A stretch of 64,000 nt of DNA from Larus michahellis (Eukaryota > Chordata > Aves > Charadriiformes > Laridae). Positions 40,846 to 54,600 of the stretch are shown piece by piece; positions within the stretch are counted from its first letter, which is position 1, and each line of letters opens with the position of its first letter. The stretch lies in assembly GCF_964199755.1 (NCBI RefSeq), contig NC_133910.1, forward strand, positions 11,106,711 through 11,170,710, given 5' to 3'. The position numbers and the translations under genes were made by a program. The notes under the pieces are model-generated. The model was not told the DNA's origin, did not search any database, and saw nothing but the letters and a program-made list of their open reading frames with translations.

Positions 40846-40878
<33 letters not shown>

Positions 40879-40889
40879 AAGAAGAAGAA
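40839..40889 (+). repeat. A-rich tract ending in (GAA)n
   Basis: A run of about 26 A is followed by a second A-run and several GAA units. It has no element attached that I recognise. Confidence 0.9.
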
Positions 40890-41754
40890 ATCGCGCTCCG
40901 TTTGGACAAGAGCCTGTAATTCAATTGCCTTTACTTTTCAATTACTGCATAGCCTACCCTGACCAACCTGCAGAGGGGAAGGAAACTTTGCTTACATCTC
41001 TGTCCTAAAATTAATGACTTTTACTTTTGGCTACAGCTTATTCTCCCTGCTTTAAAAAAAAAAAAAAGGCAGGCATAATATAATTAACCCTTCAAGGGCA
41101 GCTGAGCCCCTGCAGCGATCGGGATCTCCGTGTTTTTGTAGAAATTTCAGCACTGGAAAACAATACTGCCAAAAAGTTCTGGCAAACGAAGACATTTATA
41201 CATTAAACTTTTAATACTCTATAAAGCGAAGCTACAATTGCATCTGAGCTTGATCCTTAATGGAAATATAAGCTTGCACAAAAGGAAAGTTACAGGCTGC
41301 AGAAATTTAACTCTGTACTTCCAGGTTTATAGAAGCAAGTACTGGATTGCACAGGATGGTTTTCAAAACTGAGGTTTCTGGTCCTTGACCAAAAAACCTG
41401 AGAAACCTAAAATTAGTGACGTGAGGTGGTCACCCCAACCTGACACCCACCTGCCCCAGGACGATGGGGGCAAAGCGGAAAACCTGCGTTTTTCATACAT
41501 CGCATTTATCGCTTGCACTTTAGCAACCAATTCTCTCTCTCTCCACTTATCAGGGGGAAAACCACCCCCCGGATCACAGCATCAAGGCAGAACGTATCCG
41601 AGACTCAACACCCACTTGGCATTTCTGGCTTCTCTGCTCTTCCAACAAAACCCTTCACCGGTCCAGCACGTTTTGCCCAAACCTTGAGTATGCGACTGTT
41701 TCTGTAACGTGCCCTAAAACACCCCCAGGCAGCCCCGCAGCCCAGAATATTACA

Positions 41755-41860
41755 TTTTATATACATGTATTTGATATTATAATGTAGATTAGATATGGTC
41801 ATTATATTATATATTATTATATTATATATTATTACTTTTATATCTATTATATATGATCAA
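41755..41860. repeat. AT-rich self-complementary run
   Basis: TATTATATTATATATTATTA-type sequence recurs, nearly devoid of G and C. It could form hairpins; no function is assigned. Confidence 0.8.
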
Positions 41861-44080
41861 GTAGGTCTTAAGAGCCAACACCAACACCTAACCAGCGCTG
41901 TGCTGCCGTGCCACAGCTAAGAGCCAACGTCCCCGGGGCAGCCCCGCGGGTGCACAGCTCTGGCTAAAGCACACACGTTCCTTAAACTTCAGGATTTTAC
42001 AGAGATCCAAGCCTTGTGCAGCAGAGGAGGGTCGGAGGTTGGAAGTGAGAAAGCCTCCCCAAGGTTCAGGACACGCTGCAGACACTGAGCTGATCCCACA
42101 CCCGCAAACACCCACCGACCCGTCAAAATAAACAGGAATAGCTCACGCATATGGATTAACAATCCAGTGGATCGCAAACATATTCCAAACCCCAGTTTAG
42201 TTTGCTGGTTGTTTTTATGAATAGACACGAGCGCTATAAAATTTATATATTTTTTTTTTAAAATACACAAGTATAAATAGTTATTAGTGCTCATCAACCG
42301 ACAAGGGAACGCCCCAATATTAGAGATCAAGCCCTTCTGCAGCTTCCCTCGCACGCAAGGGTCCGTCTCAAACCAGTGCGAGCCTGGTGGGGCTTTTTTC
42401 TTAAGCATGTGGGATACTTGAATACAGATGAATTGAGTTTTAAAGGAAAAAAAACCCAAGCAGCAACTTCTGGGCCAAGTTCTTGTGTGCCAAACTTTTC
42501 AACTGCCACAGCACAGCTCGACAGTGTTTCAAAAGAATTTAAGCACTGTTTTGAATACTGCTGACAATCTGCCTCATCAAAATTTGTAATTTAAATACCT
42601 CAAATCTGAAAAGCACGCTCCCTGGGGCACACTTCATTCTCCCTCCCGCCGCCCACCCTCCCCAAGCCCCGTTCGGCACAAAATCCATGGCTTTCCCTAT
42701 CTGGCTGGTTTTTTCCCCTCCACCTGCCGCATCCCCCCGGCATCCCCCCTGCAGCATCCGCCGCATCCCGCAGGGACCCCAGTGCTCCAGGACAAGTTTC
42801 TTCTTCAGATTCCCCGTGGATGAAATCTCTGCGCGCACTGCAGCGCCCAAACCCACCCTTCACCTTCCTCTTTTATAACTATGATGCTAGCTTAGAGATA
42901 AAGCGGTTTACCGGTTTAGAGATAAAACCGTGCTACCCAGGCTGCCCTGACTCCTACGGCAAGAAAGGGTTAATGTGAGGAGCCCCAGCCCTCTGCTATC
43001 CAGTAGATAAGATGCTCCTCCAAACGCCTTCGGATGTGTCAATAAACCCCAAAACAATTCTATGTCAATAAGTCTAATTGGTGAGGAATGGCAAAATTAA
43101 TTTCTTGGGGTCTCAGTGATGCTCCCGGCAGCAGCTCCGCTCCGGCAGGAGCGTGTTTAAGATTCCCTCCCAGTGCTGCAAAGCACCTTGAAAGGTCGCC
43201 GAGCGCTTTCATATTCCCCGATCCATCTCCTAACGCTGCAGCAGATGAAACGGATTGACCTAGACGAGAACTGAAACAGTCTCTGTGAAATAATCCATCA
43301 CCACCCTTCGCCAGCCGCAGCCGCCTTTGTCACGGGCACGCTTGGAAATCGCACACCCCGACTGCGGCCGCGCCGGGGGCTTGGGGCCGGGGGGGGGGGC
43401 GGGGGTTTAAATCACAGCCCCGCTCTCCGGGGATGCAACCGCACACGGCATCGATGGCTGCAGAGCCGCCTCGCCGGCACACAACATAAAATACCTCCAT
43501 ATTACAGCGTGCGCAAAGCCTGTGCCCATTACCGAAACTCATTAAAGACAGTGATACTTTGTAACATACTCTAATCTTTAATATTCATAGCTTGCTTCAT
43601 TTGCATATCATGCCATAAATAGTTGAAGCAGAGGTAAAACACAAAGCGCTCTACTTGCATTTCTAATTATGCCTAAAATCAAATGTAAATCACAACACAT
43701 CCAAGACACAGAAAATATTAAATTTGCTGGCTCTCGGTTAAAAAATCTTTAAAACAAACAAAAAAAAAAAACAACAAAAAACCACATGCACAAACCCAAT
43801 TATTTTTTAAAAGAAAAATTAAAGTGGGTTATATGGGTGCGCAGGGGGGATGCTGCTGTTTTCAAAGGGGAGCTCACACATCCCAGCCCCAGCCCCGGCG
43901 ACGGACCCTTGGGCACCAGCTCTCCCCCCAGCCCCGAAAAACCTGCCTTTACCACCGAGCTGGGCTGCAGCTCCTCATTTAACCTTGGTCTTTGAAAAAA
44001 CAACAGGAGCCCTTTCCTCCGGGGCAGCCGGGAAAGCCGATCTCTAGCAAAGGAGGTAAATTTGAAGAATCAGCTTGAAT

Positions 44081-47000
44081 TTAAACTCTTTGGCATCCCG
44101 CACCGGTGCGGGAGGGCGAGCAGCGCCGGGAGCTGCTAAACCCCGGGTTTAATGAGAAAAGAGGCATCCTGGGGTGCCTGCACTCCGCAGCCCCCCGTCC
44201 ATGAGGAACAGATGATTTCTCTTCATAACCCACCAAACAGATGATTGCTGTTGGTAACCAACCAAAACCGATGTAACACGGGTGTTTTTCCCTGCTCTGC
44301 TTTTTCCTGAAGCATGGAAGAGCCCTCGGAGGTGGGAGCTGCCCTGGGATGCTCCTGCACTCGCTGCGGTACCCACCACCGGCACCAGTCCCATGGAAAA
44401 GGCTCAAGATCCCGTTCAATGGCCGGCGATGCCATCCGATGGAAAGACTTGGCCGTACGGAGCTGGGTGCCGGAGCTGGGTGCCAGGCACATCCCTATTA
44501 TCCCTTATTATAAGAACTAGAGGAAATTCACCTGCCTCCTCCAGAAAGCGTACTGGGGAACTGGGTGGCACGGCTAACGGCTTCTGGGATCCCAGAGGGT
44601 TTGTTTCCACAACAACTCTCAAATTATTGACTTTTAAGGAGAAGCGCGGTCCTGGTGTGGCACAGAGGTGCCAGGCTGCGATGGGGGCGATGACAGAGAT
44701 GAGGCCTGGTACAACCTGTACAACCAAATTAACCATATTCCCCCGCTTCACAGAGACATCAGAAGACTTAATATCTGTAAAGCAACTCAATATCCTCGGA
44801 TGAGAAGTGTTATTAGCACATTGCTGCCAATGGCATAAATGATTTCCCTGGAAGAAGCTTGCTTCCGCATCAGGCACCGGGGTCCTCTGGATTTTATGGA
44901 AGACCACCACCAGCAACTCGTGAAAGTGGATATTTTTAGTTCGAGATCCCTGGCACAGGCTCGGTGTGAGCTTGTGCCCACCCGCCGCTCCCCACAAGGT
45001 GGGTTCTCCACGGCTGGGACTCACGGGACCCGCTCCAGCCCCAACCCGACCCTGGCCCTGCTGCCGCACTCCTGCCATTCCCCGCACCGGGACACCGCTC
45101 CTCGCCCACCGCACCGATCCGACGCTCTGATGCCACTCCCAGGAAGCTCAAAACCTTCCTCCTCTTCACCCATCTCCCTGTTCCTCCTCTTCACCCATCT
45201 CCCAAGAAGCTACTCACAACAGAGAGGTACAGCATCCACGGTACTCAAAATAAAATAAAAGTTTTACAGCTTTATGCCCAAAGATTTAATTAAACTCAAA
45301 TGAACTAAGTTTTGCAGAAGTAGGACAAAAATGGCACATTTTGGGAAGCTGTAAGGAGCCCTTGCCTGGCAGAGGAACGCGGAGCGAGGCGGGCTGGCAT
45401 CCTTTCCCACTTACCTTCCCTTTACCGCTGGGACTCCAGCTGCATAAACCCACTACGGCTTAATGAAAGGCTTTTGTGGGTGGCTGTCCCCAGGGAAAAA
45501 TGCATTTTTAAGTCACTTGAACCGAGACTGACTCTGAAGAAAGAGGCAGCTACGGATCACCAAGGGGAGCCGGGCACCCGGCAGCCGCCCGGCTCCAGCC
45601 ACAGCCTCTCCCTTATTAGATTTTTCCCGTCTTACAAAAGGCTTAAAGAGGCTTCTGAGAATGAAAAGCTGAAAGAAAAAAAAACCAAACATGTTTATCA
45701 TTGCCATGTTCTGCTCCCACTCGTACGCCGGCTTTCCAGGGTCCCCAAATCCCGTCAGGGAGCGGGTCCAGAGACTCATGTGCGGGTCCCCCCCGGGCTC
45801 TCGTCCTCCCCCGGCACAACACCTCGTCCTGCCCCTTTCCAGACTTGCGTCCAGCTCAACCACAGTATTGCATCGGTTCTACTAAAGAGTTAAAGGGTCT
45901 CTCTCCCGCAGTATCTACTTCCAAAGAATTCCAGAGCCGACATTAACTTTAACCCCCAAAGGTGAGCGTTGGCCCCGGCCCCCCCGGCCCGCGCCGAGGG
46001 AGAAGTGAAAGCGAGCGGCTCGCAGCCTGCAAAGCCTTTTTGCTGTTCGTATGTACCCTGGCATCTTGCCCAGACCTATTTTTAAGCCCATTTACTAGAA
46101 ATCCCACAAATTAAAGGAAATACGGATAATGTTGTAAGAATCCTTTGGGCCAAATAAAAGCTACACATAATTTTCCTTGTGCATCAGAGTAAGATCCTTA
46201 ACCACAAAAACCAGATTTCCCCAAAGCTCTTTTGCAACAGCGAGAGAATCTTGTTTTGTAAAAAGTTGCTTTGATTCACTCCTGGATTACAGGGAGCGCG
46301 GCAGACACCGCTGCCTCCCGGCCAAACCGGGAGAGGTGATTACTGTTATGAAACAGAAAGGTGTTTAATTTATTTGTGTTCTCCTAACATCTCCAGCTCG
46401 GGCATGGTGACTATTAACGCCAGCAAAGCACGCAGAAAGTGCTCGTGGAGAGAAGCTGTAGGACGGTTATTGGGGTGGGTTTTTTTTCTCTGCATCTCAT
46501 AGGAGACTGTTGAGTGTTTTTATTTTCTAGCTTCTTTCAAACCGTGTGTTCATGGTGCTTGTGAAGGGCCATCGTGCTGGAAAGCCTCCTCCAGCGCACC
46601 ACCGTCCCGGGCAAATTCCCGCTTGGCGCACCCCAATCCACCTTCTCCCAGCTCCGAGAACCCCCCGATAATCTTGTTTTGATAGTCCATCAAATAAAGA
46701 GACCACCAACCTCATTTCGCTTGTCCTCACAGCAAAACCTGACCCGTTCCAGGCAGGACGGTCACCCCAGACCCGCTTCCCCATCCCAGTGTCCTGCTGC
46801 CCCCCCAGTGTCCCCCAGCACCCCCAGTATGGGGACAGGACGGTGCCAACACAGGCTGTGCATCACGCCAGCCGCCGTGACAGGTCTCCACAGCATCTCC
46901 TTGGGGATTTTATGCAAAACAGTGATTTTCTGTAAAAATAAGTCTACGCTGTGTGTCTCTATTTATATAGCCATAGTGGGGTGAGCACGAGGGAGGGGGT

Positions 47001-48095
47001 GTGCGGGAAATAACGGATGCATCTTTCTGCGGAAAGCTCACCCCGTCGCTCGGGAAATCTCCGTCCTGGATGAGCGGTGCCCGTGCCTGGAGGCAGGACC
47101 CCCCCGTTGGGTGTCAGCCCCCTCTTTCCCACGGGCACCCCCTGCCTGCCACCGCAGCAAAGGGGCGAGTGGCCCCGACGGCCCTTCCCCGCCTGGGAGA
47201 GGATGCTCCTTCCCTTCCCTTCCACCCCTGGCCCTCACTCATTAAATAAAGGAGCATCCCATCGCAGCATCTTCTGCACCAGGGATGTTGGGAAGGAAGG
47301 AGAGAGCTTGTGTTTTATACAGCATCCGCAATTTTAACTATACAAAGACTCCATCGCGTTAAATAAACTCCAGTAACAGCTCTTGTATTTTGGAAGGATT
47401 AAAAATAAACTAGCAACCAGACACATGTTTCAATAAAACTCCTAAGACAAGCAGAAACAGCCCCAAAATGCGACGGTAAAAGCGACATTTGTGGTTAGTC
47501 CTTGCGGGGAGGGGATGAGGAGAAGGTGCTTCATTTCCAACAGCGATAAAGCAAAGCGAAGCAATCATCATTAAACCTGACTCTCCCTTCACTCTTGCTC
47601 ATCCCCAGCAGTCGCTTAAAATGTCTTCCTCGCAAACATTTCAGCTTCCTTTTAAAAAGAAAAATAATTATGCAGGGGAATAACCACTTCTATTCTACAA
47701 AGGCACAGAACTGAACAGTTAAACACGCAACTTCGGGAACTTTTCCAAGATTTATATGTTTTGCATGGAAAGCAAATGTTTTTTTTCCTGCCTGGGAAAA
47801 TATTTAAGCGCTAAGTTTATGAAGCCAAATCCATTTATTCCCGGTTTATGTCGCTGCTCGGATAGAATCTAATTAGCGATTTAACCAGCAGCATGGGGAT
47901 GCAGTGCTGGCCGATGCCGCGAGCCCCCGACCCGCAGCTGCGCTGGCACGTGGCCCTGGGGACTCTGGCCCAGAAATGGGTTTTCTCCATGGCACAGGAT
48001 GGTGGGACCAGCTGAAGGATGAGACCACGGCCACCTCTCCCTGGGGCATCCCGAGGGCCAGCAGTGTGGAGGTGCCTGGGAGAGAGCCTGAGGTT
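44081..48095. other. Non-coding DNA with one long unexplained open frame
   Basis: A stop-free minus-strand frame (232 codons) lies at 44416-45114. Its protein matches nothing I recognise, and I see no splice or start context that supports it. The rest is unique sequence with a small CpG-rich patch near 45960-46020. Confidence 0.35.
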
Positions 48096-48640
48096 TCACA
48101 GAATCATAGAATGGTTTGGGTTGGAAGGGACCTTAAAGCCCACCCAGTGCCACCCCTGCCCTGGGCAGGGACACCTCCCACCAGCCCAGGTTGCTCCAAG
48201 CCCCGTCCAACCTGGCCTTGAACCCCTCCAGGGATGGGGCAGCCACAGCTTCTCTGGGCAACCTGGGCCAGGGGCTCACCGCCCTCACAGCAAACAATTT
48301 CTTCCCCATCTCTCATCTAAATCTCCCCTCTTTCAGTGTAAAACCCTTCCCCCTCACTCCCCTCCCTGATCCAGAGTCCCTCCCCAGCTTTCCTGGAGCC
48401 CCTTTAGGGACTGGAAGGGGCTGGAAGGTCTCCGCGGAGCCTTCTCTTCCCCAGGCTGAACCCCCCCAGCTCTCCCAGCCTGTCCCCACAGCAGAGGGGC
48501 TCCAGCCCTCCCAGCATCTCCGGGGCCTCCTCTGGCCCCGCTCCAACAGCTCCGTGTCCTTCTGCTGTTGGTGCCCCAGAGCTGGAGGCAGCACTGCAGG
48601 GGGGTCTCACAGAGCGGAGCAGAGGGGCAGAATCACCTCG
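48096..48640 (-). mobile_element. CR1 LINE fragment, minus orientation
   Basis: Its 3' end is at the low coordinate with the tail CACAGAATCATAGAATGG, then GTTTGGGTTGGAAGGGACC. The body matches the copies at 0.7 and 20.4 kb in reverse and extends about 120 bp further 5', through a block near TGCTGTTGGTGCCCC. It is 5'-truncated. Confidence 0.95.
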
Positions 48641-51600
48641 TCCTTCACCTTTTTGCTCACAGCAGCTCCCACCTCCCCCAGCCCCAGGCAGGATGGGTGC
48701 CCGTGAGCCGAGGCAGTGGTGCGGAGCAGTCCTGCTGCCAGCGGGTGAGACGGGGGACAGGCAGCTTTCCCCACCGAGACGCCGTTATGTCAGCAGGACG
48801 CATTGCACAAATATTATCAAACATAAACCAACCCCGTTTCTCAGTCCAGGCTCTGTTTTCACCTCCACCAGCACCTTCCACAGGTTTTCCATGCTGAGAA
48901 AGAGCTTCCACCTGAGAACCAGGACCTGCCACCTCCCGAGGTCCCCAACCTCAGAGCAGAGGGGGGTTTGCACCCCGGCAGCCTTCCCCTCCCCGCACAA
49001 CAGCCCTGCTAAGGCATTCCCATCAACCGGGATGGAAAAACATCCCTGTTCTCCCAGGGAACTCTTAGCCTGGGAATTACTTCTTATTTCTAAGAGGGGC
49101 TTGTTCTGGCCTGCCCCAGAGCAACATCTGCCTTTCATCAATTAAAAGACGATAAAACTCTGATCTGTTCAGCCTCGAGTCTCAATTACTTGCTCAGACA
49201 CCTGGAGACTTTTCATCCCCAATTTAAGGTCCTCCAGCTTTTTGCAGCAACACAGCGTGTGATTTGCCTCTTCTTTTCCATTTATTTTTGTATTTTTGAA
49301 AATCTTTCTGGCCAGTTAGACCAGAACCATCACGATTGCGAAATCCAGGAAATTTGCTGCAACGCTCTGTAACACTTGCAAGGCAATTAGCCAAAACCTC
49401 ACACAAATAAGCTTTTTTGCCACACCGTTCTAACCACCAAGCATTAACCCATTTTCTTAGGAAACAACATCTGCTGAAATAACTTCCTAATCTAGAAGCA
49501 GGCATGGAAAAAAAAAAAGTCACTGCAGAATCCTTAGTCCACAGTAAACAAAATTTTTAGGCAGAGTTATTCCACTCGGAAGGTATCAACTCCAAGTACT
49601 GGGGCTGGTCACACAGACCCTCTTCCCAGAATATTTATTACCTGGTCAGGAAAAGCGATCGGGTCAAAGCCTTCCCTGCAGGACTGATGTGCTTAAAAAG
49701 GATGGAGCCCACGGCAGAAGTGATGGAGGTGCAGCCTGGGGCTTCGGGGCAGGAATTTGCACCCCTGAACCCAATCGCCATGGGGTCTAAAATCCTGGGA
49801 GCTGCATCCTATAGCTGTAGGAACAAATCACGGCACAGGCAGGACCGCTCCTGGGTAATCCTTGGTAAGAATAAAGAAACCACCGGGCAATAAAGCAACC
49901 ATTTCCATTTCCTACCCCTGCGTTTACATGGCTTTTCTTCCTGGGAAGGTGTCAACATACAGAAAAAATTCAGCTTTGTGATTTGCCCTAGGAAACAGTT
50001 ATCACATATAGATAACCCGAGGCAGAGCACAATAACGTAACCAACATCACCCAGCGAACCAGTGCTCGCAGGCAGCAGGACAAAAACCATGCATGATATT
50101 TTTTCCTTATTTCAGATTAAACTAGCAGCTACGCTTCTGTGCTATTTTTTTATAACTCATTCCCTCCCTTATTCTCTGTCTCTGCTTTCTCCCCCATCCT
50201 GAAAAACCAATAAAATAAAATAAAAAGCTTCCTTTTGGGAACGCGGCGGTAATAATACCGCTACCATCTGTTGATAAGTCCAAGGACCTGCACAGGGAGG
50301 AAAGAGGCTGCGAAGCTGAAAGGGAGTCAAGTGTTTGCATGGTTTTATTGAGAAATGAAATCCAGCTTTAAACACAGTAAATCGGAGACTATTCTGAATC
50401 ACCTCTTGAATTTTTTAATGCTACTCCTGGGAGCACTGAAGGTAAATATGTTAATTTGACTTCAATCATGGTGCAGGGGAAAAAAAAAAAAAAAGCACGC
50501 TGTATTAGTTTAGGGTACCAAGTCTTAAAACTATTCATGCATTTCTGCATATTTTATACTCAGCAAATAAAGTTCCAAGGTTCTATAAGGAGGCTGAGAA
50601 ATTATTCTGAGTAAGCAATAATGAGGTGTGCATTATATAAGGCTGATACTAATGGTAATCTATTATTAAAATTTAAGAGTTATAGCAGCTACATTTCAAA
50701 CAGTCCTACAGCAGTTTTTCTTCTCTCGGAAGGGAAAGCAGCACCTGGAGGAGGGAAGCTGGCGAGACAGCGGGTTCCATACGTGGCACATGGGGTAACG
50801 GTCTCCGACGGGGCTGTACCCCAGGTCCTTGGGGTAATCTCTCTGATATTTCTCTAATCAACCCTTCCACAGCCGACCAGCGCTGCTGCGGCAAGCAGCC
50901 TCGGCCAGCTGCTCAGGCACGGTCACAAGCCACGGCAGGTTCATATTCCCAGCGTGTTTAATTCTCTGCCTGATGTTTCAGTGTAAAGGATCTCCCAAAA
51001 CGTGTCAGGCGTTAAAAAATTAACACGTCTTTGAGCATCCTAGTGATCCTCAGGGCTCTCTTGACCCTTATTTCTGCTGTGATACCCCACTTAGGCTGCA
51101 AGGAGGACAGGAACGTGACCAGAAAAACCCGATGTGCTTCTCCTACCTGTGCCTACGCTCCTGCCAAGTCACCTCCAGGACCCTGAGAAAAGCAGCGTCA
51201 CGACATCCCCGTGGGATACGTGGACCGCATCAATATTCAGGCGCACCACGGGGAGAGTGCAGCATCCCATCCTAAAGCTCAAGCTGAACTTCACGCGGTG
51301 CTGGTGGGAGCTGGACCTGCCCTGCCCCTCTCCCAGCCCACTCCTGCCCGGGGTCGGACGCTTTCCAGAGCTGGAAGAAAAGCCCCACGGTGAAACCTGA
51401 CGGGAATTGATGGGCGCTGCGGGACCCATCCCAGCGAGCGGTGCGGATTACAAGGACTTATCATCATCTAGTGCAACGGCACCTCTCGGCACCGCCGCGA
51501 GGGAAACAAACAGCAAAAAAAACCCAAGCCCAACAGAGTTTGGCTCATTTTCCTCCTTCCTACATCTTTTGGTGAGAATCAAAAGGAGCCTCTGGGGGCT

Positions 51601-54600
51601 GTAAATCTGTATCTGACAAACCCATACAGAAATAGGCACATCAGCGAGGGACCAGGCGCTGCAGCAATGCCGGGCGTCCCCACGTTTAACCTGTCACAGC
51701 TCCGTCTCGCAGGCTCACGGACCCCCAACACGCACTGGGAACGCGGTGGTCTCACTGCATCACCTCCCCCTTGGAGGAAAAATCCCCCCTTGGCTTGCAC
51801 GAAATGCAAAAATCAAGTTTTAGCTGCGTTTCAGAGTGTATTGCTAGCATGCAGCCAAGTTTTTTGGTTTTTTTTTAATGAAATTTTTCACTAAGTTTAA
51901 ATCCCAAAGGCAACATTCTGCTCAAACCGAAGGATAATGAAGCGCGATAATTTCAGGAGAAACAAACTCGGTGTGAGACCTTTCTGCACTGAAAAGGATC
52001 TTAAATAGAGAGGAGCTCTTTGCTCCGCAGGCTGGGCAGCACAGCAAAGCAGAAAGGATGGAGGGGGCAGAGAGAAAGCGTTTGGCGGGTGTTCACGGCA
52101 CCCACTGGCTCCGTCTGCCCGTTCCCTGCTGTATCACCACCTACCTGGGCCGAAGGAGTTAACAGCTCTTCTGGGACAGCGTAACAGGAGACGGGAGTTA
52201 GTCATCTAGGCATGTCCGGATCGGTATGAACCAGGAGCCGGCGTATGAATGAAGTTGCCTTGGAGATGCAGCCAAAACCAATGACCAGATATTAACTTTT
52301 CACAAGGGGCTGCCAAGGGAGGCAGAACATGCAAAACCAGCAGGACAACAGCTTCCAGCCCAGGCGGGAGCGTGCGGATACGACGGGAGGGACTGCCGAG
52401 CCGCCCAGGAGAAATAAAACCCTGCACGTTTTCGCTCAAGAAGCAAGGGAAATTTCCCCTCCCAAAGCCAAGCGGGCCAAGGGCTAGCAACAAAACCCTG
52501 GTCTTGGCCCTTATGGGGTGGGTAAATGACCCCTGGACGCGAGACGCTGTCTTCTCTTGGTCTCATTTTAAAGCTGATAATAAAGATAGCAGCACCCAGC
52601 TCTTTACTTCTTTCTGGAACCAGCTTCATAAGCAGAAAAAACAGCTATGGGCACCTTACACAATGCAGCCGAAAGAAGATGTCATTAAACAAAAACACGA
52701 ACAAGTAATTCAAAGGCTGGGCTGGTGAAGGATTACATGTCAGCAAACATCCCCTGCCTAACCTCAGCCCTTCATCTCCACTTCCAAGGGCAGTTTTGAA
52801 GGTGGAGGAGCAGGAAGGAGCGGCTGCTCTGGGCACCTGCTGGGCTCCTCTGCTGGCACCCGGCACAGTCACTCGGCAGGAGGAAACTCAGCGTCAAGCA
52901 GAGGTTTCTCAACCTCAGCTCAAAGCAAGGTAGCTTCCTACGGGGCGTTTCTCCCGCCCTGATGAAGGTGCTTCCCAAGGGGGCTGCGCGGGGAGGACAG
53001 CAGGTCACCGACTAGACAGCAGCAGGAGGAGCATCCACTAAAGCCCATGGGTGAAGACCAAGGACAAAGCTCAGCTCACCTGGACCTCAACTCCCTCTCA
53101 CTTCACCGGAGCCCTGACCCACGGACAGAAACAGCTTTTCAACCAAAACAGCCCCAACAAGGCTTGCACTGGACGAGACAAACGGGTGCATCATTCACTC
53201 CACCGCGGGCAGGCAAACATGGCCCAGTGCCGAAGGACACACCGTCCAAGGGCCACACCACAAATCCCCGGTTTCTAACCCAAACTCCAACCTCCAAAGG
53301 GGGAGATGCTTTTTGGGCCCTGCCAACGTACCTCACTTCAGCTCCCACCGGGAATGACTTGCAGTGGAGGGCGGGATGCAGGAGAGCCATGACGCCCCCA
53401 TCACCACCTGTGGGACGTGGTACCCAGCCCCAGCGCTGCCTCCACTGCCCGACCAGCCGCTGAACAGGCTACCAGCCCACAGGCCAGGCTAGCCAGGGCA
53501 CTGCAGAGCCCAGCAGCGCTCGCCAGCGCACTCGTTAGCAGAGTGTGAGATGAAACGGGCACATTTGTATTAGAGCCTGAAAGGCAGAGAGCTCCCGCTC
53601 CCGTCCGCACGCCAGCCCCTTGGTATTTTTTCCCAGAAGGAAAAACAGAAGATGCTTTCCATAAGCAGACGATTTCAGCAGCTAATTTTACCATCACTTA
53701 TGGTCGACTTTATGACTAAGATTTCATGCTGACTATATTAATCCTGTCAAATTTCAGAGTGAGAGAGAAATGATACTGTATATTTTATGGCTGCAATAAC
53801 TTCTAAGCCATTAGACATGCATGCTGACATGAAAGTAATCAAATTGATTTTTTTCCTATTACAATGAAGAACTTTGTACGAGCAAATAGTCTTTCTGGCA
53901 CAGCAATGAAATCCCAAGAAGCCTGCACTCACTCAGGAAATTAGGAAATTGCCACGAGCCATCGTTCAGAAATTTGGGTATTCTGCTTACTCACATGTTA
54001 TTATCACCAAAGCTGAAAAGAACCACGTTAGTCAACCAAACGATCGACAAAAGCCAATGCGAGGGATAATTGGAGGGTTTTGAAGCAACGTTAAATATTG
54101 CAGAAGCTGCAGTTAATTGCTTTCCCGGCATCAAAGGCTCCACCGTGCCTTTTTTAACCTCGACAGACACACCGAGTCCCTCACGGGGCAGCAGCTTCCC
54201 GGCCACCTCCCCGGCGTGCGGGGTACACGAGCCAGAACAGGTCAGGAGAAGTTGTTCAGAGAGGTTCTCAGCAAGTCCTGAGGAGCTGGAAGTACTAACG
54301 GATACTCTCCGGGTGCCAAGACGAAGGGCTGGAGCCGTGTGTGCACACACACGTGGGCGCGGAGGCAGCGGGCGAGGAGAAAGCCCCAGTGCCAGAAGGT
54401 CAGCTGAGAAAACCAGCTTCGTTTTCAGCCCGGCCTCTGCTCCGTCCCTCTGCAGAGAGCAGGGAGAAAGCCAGATCACTTAAAAATAATTCTTCAAATG
54501 CAAATAGGCCTTTAATTATGAACTCCACTTGCTAAGCGTTTTGTTGGGTTTTTTTAAACCCAACTCATATCTACACTCGAAACTAGGAAGCCCTTCTTTG

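Larger units (their letters stand above)
36040..44080. other. Non-coding DNA (5' intron or upstream region of NACC2), no exon recognised
   Basis: GC-rich and AT-rich stretches alternate. Simple repeats include a G17 run (38502-38518), C19 (40288-40306), an A-rich tract (40839-40889) and an AT-rich palindromic run (41755-41860). AT-rich unique islands at about 40500-41330 and 43470-43800 resemble regulatory DNA; the latter has a perfect octamer ATTTGCAT at 43599. Confidence 0.4.
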
